A stretch of DNA of 64,000 nucleotides from an uncultured Rhodospirillales bacterium (GTDB lineage: Bacteria > Pseudomonadota > Alphaproteobacteria > Reyranellales > Reyranellaceae): the NCBI GenBank assembly GCA_902825855.1, contig CADECW010000022.1, positions 1 through 64,000 of the forward strand, written 5' to 3'. The notes below the pieces were generated by a model. The model did not search any database. It had not been told where the DNA came from and saw only the letters and a program-made list of their open reading frames with translations. The position numbers were made by a program, and so were the translations under genes. This document shows, in pieces, positions 37,579 through 45,898 of the stretch. Every line of letters begins with the position of its first letter. The stretch's first letter is position 1.

Positions 37579-37604
37579 CGCTGCGTCGGCAGAAGGGCGG
37601 GTAC

Positions 37605-38126
37605 ATGGCGCGTCTCATCGCAATGGTTCTGGCGGGGATCGTCCTTCCCGCATTTGCCCATGCGGCCGACGATGAATATATCCGCCGCTTTCTGGTGCCT
37701 TGGAGCGGTGGCGGAATAGTCAAGCTCAGCCTCGAGGGCTCGCCGTGGCGCGTGAGCTGCCATCTCAATCCGACCAGCGGCGAGAACGCCGTGACCCTGG
37801 CCGGCAACTGCCGGCTGAAGTTGATCTTCTTCCTGTCCAACGACATCGAGGCGAAGCTGCGCTACGACCCGGCGTCGGACAGCTATTCAGGAACCTACGT
37901 GGTCGATGGTGGCCCGCCGGCTCTCCTATCGGGGCGCCGCAAGGACGACACCCTGACGCTGAACGTCCGCTGGCCGAAGCCGGTGAACGACCATCTTGAC
38001 GCGACCATCGTCATCACCAACGACACGAAACGCTTTACGCTGACGACGATCGACACGATCGGCCTGAATGGCAAGCCCGTCATCACCTCCGACCTGGCGT
38101 TCCACGTAGCGGCGCCGGCGCGATGA
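37605..38126 (+). CDS. Exported protein of unknown function
   Basis: A 173-residue protein with a clear signal peptide (ARLIAMVLAGIVLPAFAHA, cleavage near residue 20). The mature domain, rich in beta-prone segments, has two Cys (WRVSCHLNP, AGNCRLKL) about 18 residues apart that may form a disulfide. No family is recognised. The ATG at 37605 is the only start that yields the signal peptide. The stop overlaps the ATG of the large STAND ATPase gene by four bases (ATGA), so translation is coupled. An exported partner in such a cassette is unusual and suggests that part of the system acts or senses in the periplasm. Confidence 0.7.
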   Translation: MARLIAMVLAGIVLPAFAHAADDEYIRRFLVPWSGGGIVKLSLEGSPWRVSCHLNPTSGENAVTLAGNCRLKLIFFLSNDIEAKLRYDPASDSYSGTYVVDGGPPALLSGRRKDDTLTLNVRWPKPVNDHLDATIVITNDTKRFTLTTIDTIGLNGKPVITSDLAFHVAAPAR

Positions 38127-41100
38127 ACATTCCGGACTACGAAGCGATGCGGACGTCGCTGGTGGAGACCGGCGACCAGCAGGTCATTCGTCTGGTCCGC
38201 ATCATGGATCCCGTGTTTCGTCGGCCCAAGTTCCAGCCGGCGGCCGCGTCGGCCGCCCGCGATGCCGAAATCGTGGCCGAGGTGCGTCGGTGGTTTCCCA
38301 CGCCCTTTGCCCGGCATTTCTCGGGCTGGGCCGACCAACTGGAGCCGGAACTGCGAGATGCGCTGGCGACCCATGCCGCGCAGGCCGGCGACGCCACGGC
38401 GCAGTTCGAGGCGGGACAGAGGCTGCGCCTGCGCTTTCGGGCAGCAACCCTGCAGATCGAGACCTGCTGGAAGCAGATCGTGCACTTCCTGCCATTCATC
38501 TTCATCGCGGCGCTCCGCCGGATCGACGATGCGGCCCTGCGCGGCGATGCGGCAAAGGAACTGGCGCGGGCGCTGCGCAACTACAACGCTTTCTACGTCC
38601 AGCACAGCCTCGAGCGGCAGAAGGAGGCCGTGCAGTATCACCTGCTCGTTTCCCTGCTGAAGCTGTTCCGTCAGCTGTCACAACGCAAGGCCGTGGGATC
38701 GGACTTCGTCTTCGACCGGCTTCTGTCGACCGAACATCCCAACCTGAGCGACGTCTTCCCCGAGCGATTCGACGCCGGGATGCTGTTCCTCCAGGAAGTG
38801 CGCAACAGGCTGACGCATGGCGGCCTGGTCGACCGGCTGCCGGCCGACGCGATCGCGCCGGTGGCGGCGCTGATCAAGTGGGTCTTCCTCGACCTGGTCG
38901 CCATCCTGTCGATTTCCTGTCGAACTTTCGGCCTCAACTTCGCCACCCAGACTCGGGTCGGGCAGGATCATGCCGAGGTCGAGACACTCGACTTCTCGGG
39001 CGCCGCGGGGCCCAGCGAGGAGCGTTACCGGATCGACAAGGAATGGCAGCTCGAGGAATACGCCTTCCTGCCCTACCGGATCTATCTCGTGAACCGCGCC
39101 AAGCGGGTCGGCGGCGGCACCGGCCAGATCATGACGCCGGGCGATTACCTGGATCTGACGCCATTCCTGATCGTTGACCGGCTGCGAACCGCGAGCGACG
39201 AGCCGGCAACCGCCGTGCGTCAGAACCTGCTGTTCGTGCTTCAGCAGTATCTCGAGCCCATGCGGCAGATGCTGTTCTCGGATCTTGGTGGGACCGGGGA
39301 CCGGTTGAGGCCGGCCGATCCGCGCGACTCCGAAGCCGATTCGCTGCTGCGTCAGATGGGCGAGTTCCGTCACCGCTATCGCAGTCTCGTCGAACAGGTC
39401 TCTCTGCAGGACCAGAAGAGATTGAGCACCACCCAGGTACGATCCGCCTTGTGGCGCATTTCGCGTGATCACCTGGCGACGCTCGCCGATCCCGACCGTT
39501 ACGACGAATCGGGTGCGCTGGTCGAACGGCAGGTACGCTCGGACGCCAATGCGATCTATGTCGAAGAACTCTTTGTCGCCCCCAGGGAGGGCGGCGAGAT
39601 CGCTTCCTTCCTGTCCTCCGGCAAGCGTGGCCTCGTGCTCGTGGGCGACTCCGGCGCCGGCAAGTCGAACGTCCTGGTGCACCACTATCTCGACCGCCTG
39701 CGATCGGGCGAGCTGGCCGTGTTCATGTCGGGCCGGCGCTTCGAGACCGCCTCCTTTGCCGACGGGCTGATGTCGAAGGTCGTGGGGCGCATCACCGATT
39801 CGTGGACGTCCTTCGACGCGCTGGACAATTTCCTGGAAGAGAATGACGACACCCTCGTCGTCTTCGTCGATGCCGTGAACGAGTACAGCGGACCGCTGGG
39901 GGCGCGCGCCTTGCTGGAGAGCCTCATCACCTGCGTGGCCGCCGACAACATGCGCCGCGTGAAACTGGTGACGACGATCCGCAGCGAGACCTGGAGCCAG
40001 TATTGCGCCCAGGTCGGGCAGGGCCACCCGCTCGACGATGCGGTGTTTGCCGGGAAGGATCCGGTCCGCATAGAACCGTTCCAGGGCCGCGAACTCTGCA
40101 GCCGGTTGTATGCCGCCTACCAAAGCTATTACGGGCTTCGGCCAACGACGTTGATGGACCTGTCATCGCAGGTGCAGGACCTCATCGCGCGCCCGTTCAT
40201 GATGGGCATGCTCGCGGAGACCTATTCAAACCGCGCGTTGAATGCCGACGCGGAACCGCGCGTCATTCCGTCGGAGCTCGAGTACTTCGCGATCTTCGCA
40301 CGCCTGACGGACCGCAAGGCTCAGGATGCGCAGATCCTCGTTCAGCCGGCCAACGTGGCCGATCGTGAGAACATGCCGGAGGCCATCTCTGATTTCTGCG
40401 CCTTGTTGGCCGAGATGATGTTCGAACGTCTGACCAGCGACGATCCGCGCCTCACCTCCGGTCGCGACGCCCTGCCGGTCGACAGCGTGAGCAAGCGTCC
40501 GGAACTGGAGCCGTTCGTGCAAAACAGGTACGCGATCTCCGTCCTCGAAGCTGTGCTGCAGATCGGCCTTCTCGAACGGATCGTCATCCCGCAGCGCAAT
40601 CGCGACGGCAAGGTCATGGCGAGTTCGGCCTTCAAGTTCTTCCACGACCAATATACCCAATTCTGGCTGGCCGCTGCCTATCAACGCAAGATCCTGGGCT
40701 GGCTCGACTCGGAACGTCTCGCCGACGCCGCTGGCCTGGCCGGGTTGATGGTCACCATGGACAGCATCGTGCGGCGCTCTGCTGCCGCGCCGGTGCTCGC
40801 GGGCGCCCTCGATCACTGGCTCAAGAAGAATATCGAGAACTTCCACGACAACCGCGCGGAGCCGGTAATGCCGCTGCTGAGCGGCATGGCACGGCAGGGC
40901 TCGCCGGCCTTGCGGTACCAGGCCGTTGCCCTCGTCACCAACCTGGTCGTGCGCGGTTCGTTTCCCGCTCGCGACATCTACCGTGCGGTCTTCCGGTCGG
41001 GCACGCCGGCGCTGCGGCTGGCCCTCGTCGATTCCTTCGTGGCCTTCTGGCCGCAGCTCCCGCCGGACGCCTTGCGCAGTTTCATCGACTGCTGCGATCC

Positions 41101-42586
41101 ACGCCATGACCTCGAGGTAATCGACCGGCTGGGCGACGTCTTTTCGCTGCATGTCGCGTCGGAACCCGAAGCGGTCCTCGCTTATCTCGATCAGGCAGTC
41201 AGCCCGCTTTCCTTGATGAGCGTCGCGGAACCCCAGAGACTGCGCCGGCAGGCGCGCTTCGCGCTCCAGTTCACGATCTTCTCGGTCTTCTCCTGCTTCG
41301 ATCGGCCACAAGCGCTACAGGCCGTGCGCGGCTTCGTGCGCTCGAAATACCGCTCCGTGCTCGACCTGGTAGACGAGGGCGACGGCAGCTCGATGGTCGG
41401 GCGTATCGCACGCCGCACCGTACGGCATGTCCTGTTCAAGCTCTTCGACAGCTTCGGCGTGGCGCAATGGAACAAGTTCATCGCCGAGATGGAGCCCAGC
41501 GGCAACGACAAGTTCTTCGTCGCCAACGACGGCGTCGTGCAGCATGACCTGCTGGCGCAATTCCTGCCGTACGTCGTGGACTTCCACAATGGCGAGGCCG
41601 ACGGCCTGTCGCTCGCCGACGGCAAGCCCTTGAGGGCGCTTTGCCTGAGCATGCTGGATTTCCGTCCGGCGAGCATCATCGGCTACAACGCCGCCCTCGT
41701 GCTGCCGGGTATCCTGATGCAACATGACTGGTCGGTGGCCGAGCAGCTGGTCATGGAGCTGGTAGGGCGGCGCACACCGTCGGCCGTTTTCCACGGCCAG
41801 CTCCTTCTCTCCAACATGGCTTTCGCACAGCCTGCCTTGGCGGAACGATGCCTGGCGCTGTGGCGCGATCGGATCCTGCCGGACCTGCTGGCGGATGGCG
41901 TGTCGTTCGATGGGTCGATGTCCTTCTGCGTCGCAAGCATGGATGTGCAAGGGCTGTGGCCGACTTTCGAAGGCGTGCTGCAGGTCTTCTTTCGCCATTT
42001 CGAGTCGCTCTCCAGCGGAGAAGCCTGCACGGCGTTCGGCGATCACCTCTACAAAGTCTGCCATTGCAGCGACGTTCTGCTCGGGCGGCAGGTGGTGGCA
42101 CTGATGCTGCGCGATCGAAGCCGCTTTCTCGGACCGCTGTGGCGCTCCTGCGCCCTGAAGGTCTTCGCCGCGCTTCAGGTACGCAGCCCTTCCGACCTGC
42201 TGGCAGCGCTGGCCGCCGAAGGCGCGGACGAAAGCCTGGCGCGCGAGGCACGCAGTCACGAGTCGGCGGAGATCGTGAAGAACAGCCGCCTGTTTCCTTT
42301 CCAGGTGGCGGTGAATCGCTGGACGGTGTGGAACTTCATCCATGAGCCTCGGCTACGCTACGCGACGGTGAAGCATTTCATCGGCAGCCTGGCGGTGGGC
42401 ACATCCGTCGCTGATTTCCCGCGGGGCGTCAGGCAGACCATGGTCGCCGTCATGAACGTTTTCTTTGGCGATCATCCCGAGCAGGCTCCCGCAGGGCGCC
42501 TGTCGGTCGAGGAGATTTCGGCATCCGTTGCGGCTGCGCGCAGGGGCGGCTCTGCCTTTTCCAGGTCGGATAGCCAGTCCGGCTAG
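38123..42586 (+). CDS. STAND-type NTPase with N-terminal HEPN-like region
   Basis: A 1487-residue cytoplasmic protein. The N-terminal helical region (about 110-270) contains EVRNRLTHGG, where Arg227 and His232 form the R-x4-H motif of HEPN ribonuclease domains. A P-loop ATPase follows: Walker A GDSGAGKS (508-515), Walker B VVFVDAVNE (Asp583, Glu587) and a sensor-like KLVTTIRSE. This is the arrangement of NACHT/STAND ATPases. From about residue 850 to 1480 the protein is helical and repeat-like (HEAT-type character), typical of a ligand-sensing arm. STAND proteins of this build often work in antiphage defence and trigger an effector on sensing an invader protein. It is coupled to two upstream genes. 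Its TAG stop lies in the terminal CTAG of a dispersed repeat. Confidence 0.78.
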   Translation: MNIPDYEAMRTSLVETGDQQVIRLVRIMDPVFRRPKFQPAAASAARDAEIVAEVRRWFPTPFARHFSGWADQLEPELRDALATHAAQAGDATAQFEAGQRLRLRFRAATLQIETCWKQIVHFLPFIFIAALRRIDDAALRGDAAKELARALRNYNAFYVQHSLERQKEAVQYHLLVSLLKLFRQLSQRKAVGSDFVFDRLLSTEHPNLSDVFPERFDAGMLFLQEVRNRLTHGGLVDRLPADAIAPVAALIKWVFLDLVAILSISCRTFGLNFATQTRVGQDHAEVETLDFSGAAGPSEERYRIDKEWQLEEYAFLPYRIYLVNRAKRVGGGTGQIMTPGDYLDLTPFLIVDRLRTASDEPATAVRQNLLFVLQQYLEPMRQMLFSDLGGTGDRLRPADPRDSEADSLLRQMGEFRHRYRSLVEQVSLQDQKRLSTTQVRSALWRISRDHLATLADPDRYDESGALVERQVRSDANAIYVEELFVAPREGGEIASFLSSGKRGLVLVGDSGAGKSNVLVHHYLDRLRSGELAVFMSGRRFETASFADGLMSKVVGRITDSWTSFDALDNFLEENDDTLVVFVDAVNEYSGPLGARALLESLITCVAADNMRRVKLVTTIRSETWSQYCAQVGQGHPLDDAVFAGKDPVRIEPFQGRELCSRLYAAYQSYYGLRPTTLMDLSSQVQDLIARPFMMGMLAETYSNRALNADAEPRVIPSELEYFAIFARLTDRKAQDAQILVQPANVADRENMPEAISDFCALLAEMMFERLTSDDPRLTSGRDALPVDSVSKRPELEPFVQNRYAISVLEAVLQIGLLERIVIPQRNRDGKVMASSAFKFFHDQYTQFWLAAAYQRKILGWLDSERLADAAGLAGLMVTMDSIVRRSAAAPVLAGALDHWLKKNIENFHDNRAEPVMPLLSGMARQGSPALRYQAVALVTNLVVRGSFPARDIYRAVFRSGTPALRLALVDSFVAFWPQLPPDALRSFIDCCDPRHDLEVIDRLGDVFSLHVASEPEAVLAYLDQAVSPLSLMSVAEPQRLRRQARFALQFTIFSVFSCFDRPQALQAVRGFVRSKYRSVLDLVDEGDGSSMVGRIARRTVRHVLFKLFDSFGVAQWNKFIAEMEPSGNDKFFVANDGVVQHDLLAQFLPYVVDFHNGEADGLSLADGKPLRALCLSMLDFRPASIIGYNAALVLPGILMQHDWSVAEQLVMELVGRRTPSAVFHGQLLLSNMAFAQPALAERCLALWRDRILPDLLADGVSFDGSMSFCVASMDVQGLWPTFEGVLQVFFRHFESLSSGEACTAFGDHLYKVCHCSDVLLGRQVVALMLRDRSRFLGPLWRSCALKVFAALQVRSPSDLLAALAAEGADESLAREARSHESAEIVKNSRLFPFQVAVNRWTVWNFIHEPRLRYATVKHFIGSLAVGTSVADFPRGVRQTMVAVMNVFFGDHPEQAPAGRLSVEEISASVAAARRGGSAFSRSDSQSG

Positions 42587-42653
42587 AGCGGAATGCGCAC
42601 CGAAGATGCGTGTTGCAAGTCCAGCTGATTCCAGCTGGCCGATCATGCTTTAG
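42583..42653 (-). repeat. Dispersed palindromic repeat, copy 2 (inverted)
   Basis: A 71-bp element. Read on the minus strand it begins CTAAAGCATGATC, contains the same CCAGCTGGAATCAGCTGGAC block as the copy at 29374, then TTGCAAC and GCATCTTCGG, and ends GCTCTAG. It fills the whole gap between two convergent genes. Its CTAG end carries the TAG stop of the STAND gene and its CTAAAG end carries the TAA stop of the MFS gene. Confidence 0.75.
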
Positions 42654-43939
42654 GTCACAGCGGTATCCGAAAGCCTGATCCGGCTCACCAGCGCGGCCGC
42701 GAGGACAAGCCAGAGTGATGCCAGCACGAAGGCCAGGACGTAGGCGAAGGATGGCGAGACGGTGCTCTTCGCCCAGGAGATCAGCCATCCTGTTCCGGCG
42801 GGCCCGATGATCTGCGGCAAGACCATGGAAACGTGCCAGACACCCATGTCCTTGCCGGCGGCGTCTCGCGATGGCAACACCCGCAGAGCCAACGCCCAAT
42901 CGACGGCCTGGTACGCTCCGTAAGCGGCAGCATAGATGACGACCAGCGGCGCCACGAGCAGAAGGCTGGGCCGCAGCGCCACCAGCACGTAGCCGATGAC
43001 CGTGGCCGCCATGATCCAGCTCGTCGTTCGGACGACCGCAATGATGCCGTGGCGGTCGGCAAGTCGGACGCCCCACAGGCTTGCCGGAATCGCGAAGATG
43101 GCGCCGGCGCCCAGCAGCAACGGCAATACCTGCTCGGGCCGATCGACGCCGATCACATCCTGCAGGTACGACAGCAGGAAGGTCAGCACAGACCACACAC
43201 CCATGTTGCTCAGCAGGCGCGTCACCAGCACCCAATAGAAATTGCGGTGTGCCCGCGGATCGATGAGAAAGGAGCGCAAGAACGGCCCGAGACGGAATGC
43301 GTCGATGGCGCCGCGAGACGGCGGCTCGGGGATGGTCAAGGTGAGCGACAGGCAGCCCAGGCTGATGGCGACGAAGCAAACCATCGCTGTGGTCGCATGG
43401 CCTGAGCGATAGGTCGCCGCGACCAGGATATTGCCGGCGATCGTTCCTGCGATCGTCATCACGTTCAACCAGCCGCTCGCGGTCGCCTGATCCGCGTCGG
43501 GTACGACATCGGGGACGAGGCCGGCGTAAGCACCCGAGACGACGTTCCACCAGAATTGCAGGTTGATGATGGCTATGATGTAGGCCTGGATGCTGCCGCC
43601 GTCGTCAAAAGGAATCAGCAGCAAAAGCGAAAGGCAGCTGCCCGATACACCCACGACAAGGAACGGCCGTCGCCGCCCACTTGCACTTCGCAGTCTGTCC
43701 GAGAGGGCACCGGCCAGCGGCGCCACCACCAGTGCGACCACCGCGCCAACTGCCGCAATAGTGCCGATCCAGCCTTCCTTGTCGACCGACGCCGGCCCGA
43801 GGATATGACTGACCTGATCGGGAAGGATGACCGGCAGGACGGTCAGCCATTGGGCAAACATCGCGAACCACAGGATTGCCAGGCGCACGTGCTGGCCGGT
43901 TCGCAGCGTGGTGCGCGCGTCCTGGAAGGCTGTCGTCAT
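42650..43939 (-). CDS. MFS transporter
   Basis: A 429-residue carrier with about twelve helices and the loop motif GALSDRLRSASGRRRPFLVVG, in which a run of Arg follows helix 3. The overall pattern is close to the glycoside/sugar and GPH-like MFS_2 group. The ATG at 43939 has GAGAG upstream. No enzyme is coupled to it, and the 150 bp before it separate it from the phosphoesterase gene on the same strand. Its TAA stop lies inside the end of repeat copy 2. The substrate is unknown. Confidence 0.82.
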   Translation of the reverse strand: MTTAFQDARTTLRTGQHVRLAILWFAMFAQWLTVLPVILPDQVSHILGPASVDKEGWIGTIAAVGAVVALVVAPLAGALSDRLRSASGRRRPFLVVGVSGSCLSLLLLIPFDDGGSIQAYIIAIINLQFWWNVVSGAYAGLVPDVVPDADQATASGWLNVMTIAGTIAGNILVAATYRSGHATTAMVCFVAISLGCLSLTLTIPEPPSRGAIDAFRLGPFLRSFLIDPRAHRNFYWVLVTRLLSNMGVWSVLTFLLSYLQDVIGVDRPEQVLPLLLGAGAIFAIPASLWGVRLADRHGIIAVVRTTSWIMAATVIGYVLVALRPSLLLVAPLVVIYAAAYGAYQAVDWALALRVLPSRDAAGKDMGVWHVSMVLPQIIGPAGTGWLISWAKSTVSPSFAYVLAFVLASLWLVLAAALVSRIRLSDTAVT

Positions 43940-44091
43940 GCTCTCTATCGGATGAGTGCCATGGCGGATTAAGGCATCTTAAGCAAACGAAACCGGAAGC
44001 GGCGATAAAACTAGCGGGCTTGATCGGGACAACGCCAACCAGGGCGGGCAAATCCGATCGACGGGACTGTCGGCCGATCGTCAGCGGCGCC

Positions 44092-45657
44092 TCACTGCAA
44101 TCGGCATACAGACTGCCGTCGGTTCTGGCGCGGCCAACGTGAGTCGCAGGTCGCGAGGACCTGACCCGTCTCCGACACCATGGCGCCGGTCCAGACGCCG
44201 TCCTTGCCCGGCTCGATCAGCATGGCGCCATGGTCCATGAGGCCGACGACCGCGGCGTCGACGCCGTCGAGCTTCGGCACCTCGATCGCTTGCTTGTCGT
44301 CGGGCGACGGGGGCACGGGATGGGTGTGCGACAGCACGATGCCGGCCGTGCCGACGATGAGCTGCGGCGGGCGGCGGTCGCCGAAGCCGATCGCCTGGAA
44401 GCGGTGCATGTGGCCCGACATCACCGCCATCACGTTGGCCGGCAGGCCGCTCGGGAATTCGGCGTTCAGGGCCTTCTGCTCCGTGAGGTTGATGAAGCCG
44501 TAGGGCTCGCCGTGGCCGGCGGGGCCGCCATGGATTTTCTTCACCACGCCCCAGAACGGCCGGTGGGTGACCAGCCAGGTCGGCCGGCGCTCGCCCAGGA
44601 TTGCGGCGACGCGGCGGAACTGATCGACGTAGGCGTCGAGGTTGTAGACATAGACGTCGCCCGCGTTGGCGGAATCTATCGAGATCAGGTCGAGATCGCC
44701 GAGCCTCAACCGCATCGGCGGCGTGATGCGGTCTGGAAACGGCTGCCCGTCGAACGGCTGGGCAACGGGCCAGGCGCCGGGCCGCCAGCCGGCCGGCGTC
44801 TGTGACGGACAATGCTCCTGGTTGCGTACTCCACCCAGCAACGCCGATCCCGGATCGAGCAGATAGAACCAGCCCGGCCCGGCGCGGCTGCAAAGCTCGT
44901 GGTTGCCGCGCACGAACAGCCACGGCGCCGTCTTCATCAGGCGAGTCGCCGGCACGAAGAAATCGTCACGCCAAGCCGACCAGACATCGGGGATCGGGCT
45001 GCCCTGCATGTTCTGGCTCCAGTAGGCCGGACCGATCGGCTCCTCCGGCACGTCGTCCTCGTCGTCGAGGTCGCCGGTGTCGTAGACCTTGACCGTGATC
45101 GGCCGCGGATAGCCCGTGGCGCGCGGCGACAGGACCATGCTGCGCGGCGTGTTGCGGTAGTTGTAGTCCCCGACATGGACGATCAGGTCCGCGGCCGAGC
45201 GCTTCTCATCCTCGGCGATGATTCCGAACGGCCAGACCCTGCTGAAGCCGTCGCCGGTGCAGGGCTGCGGCTTGAGCGGGAGATCGCCGCGGCAGCCGCT
45301 GTCGCCCATCAGCAGCACGCGGCGGGGCGTGCCGGGCGTGACGACCGGCAGGTCGAGGCGGCGGCCATCGACCAGTACGGCAGTCGCCTCGCCGAACGGA
45401 TGGAGGGTCTCGCACACCAGCACCTCGCGGAAATGACCGCCCGGCGGCCGCTGGCGCGGCGTCATCTCCTGCCAGGCGCCCGAGGCGCGCTGGAGGACCG
45501 GACAGCGTGTCGCGCGCTCGACGACGGCGCGGGCCATGGCGACGGGCTGGCCGTCGGAGCCCTCGGCCCACAGGACGAAGGCGAAGGAGGCCGCCGACTG
45601 CGCGCGCGCCGCCGCCGTCGCGCAGAGGATGGCAAGAACGAAGAAGACGCTACGCAT
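44092..45657 (-). CDS. Exported metallophosphoesterase
   Basis: A 521-residue calcineurin-like phosphoesterase with a signal peptide (residues 1-19, ending ATAAARA), so it should act outside the cytoplasm. The metal-binding motifs appear in order: LLMGDSGC, HVGDYNYR, FVRGNHELC and SGHMHRFQ. A region of about 115 residues before the catalytic domain has no recognised fold. Family members hydrolyse phosphomonoesters or diesters, including nucleotides. The natural substrate here is unknown. It is transcribed away from the amidohydrolase cassette, whose promoter region it faces. Confidence 0.85.
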   Translation of the reverse strand: MRSVFFVLAILCATAAARAQSAASFAFVLWAEGSDGQPVAMARAVVERATRCPVLQRASGAWQEMTPRQRPPGGHFREVLVCETLHPFGEATAVLVDGRRLDLPVVTPGTPRRVLLMGDSGCRGDLPLKPQPCTGDGFSRVWPFGIIAEDEKRSAADLIVHVGDYNYRNTPRSMVLSPRATGYPRPITVKVYDTGDLDDEDDVPEEPIGPAYWSQNMQGSPIPDVWSAWRDDFFVPATRLMKTAPWLFVRGNHELCSRAGPGWFYLLDPGSALLGGVRNQEHCPSQTPAGWRPGAWPVAQPFDGQPFPDRITPPMRLRLGDLDLISIDSANAGDVYVYNLDAYVDQFRRVAAILGERRPTWLVTHRPFWGVVKKIHGGPAGHGEPYGFINLTEQKALNAEFPSGLPANVMAVMSGHMHRFQAIGFGDRRPPQLIVGTAGIVLSHTHPVPPSPDDKQAIEVPKLDGVDAAVVGLMDHGAMLIEPGKDGVWTGAMVSETGQVLATCDSRWPRQNRRQSVCRLQ

Positions 45658-45828
45658 GGAGGCCCCCGGGCTGACACCGCGACCTTAGCAAAAAGCGTCC
45701 CGGGTAACGCCGGGCGATACGCTCGACGATGCCGGTGATCGGCGGGCCAGGTGCGCCGTAGATCGAGACCGCAGGTCGCGCATGCCCAACCGAAGTCGGT
45801 GCGGCGCGCGGGAATGGCCTTGGGTTGC

Positions 45829-45856
45829 TTGACTATTGGTTTTCTCAATTTATACT
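45829..45856 (+). promoter_or_regulatory. Sigma70-like promoter of the amidohydrolase cassette
   Basis: TTGACT and TATACT are separated by 16 bases, in a markedly AT-rich stretch (about 45825-45880) within GC-rich DNA. They lie 43 bases before the likely ATG. This is the best -35/-10 match that I found in the window. Confidence 0.6.
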
Positions 45857-45898
45857 TGAATTACAAAGGAAAATTAATAACTTCCGGGGTTGCTCGTG

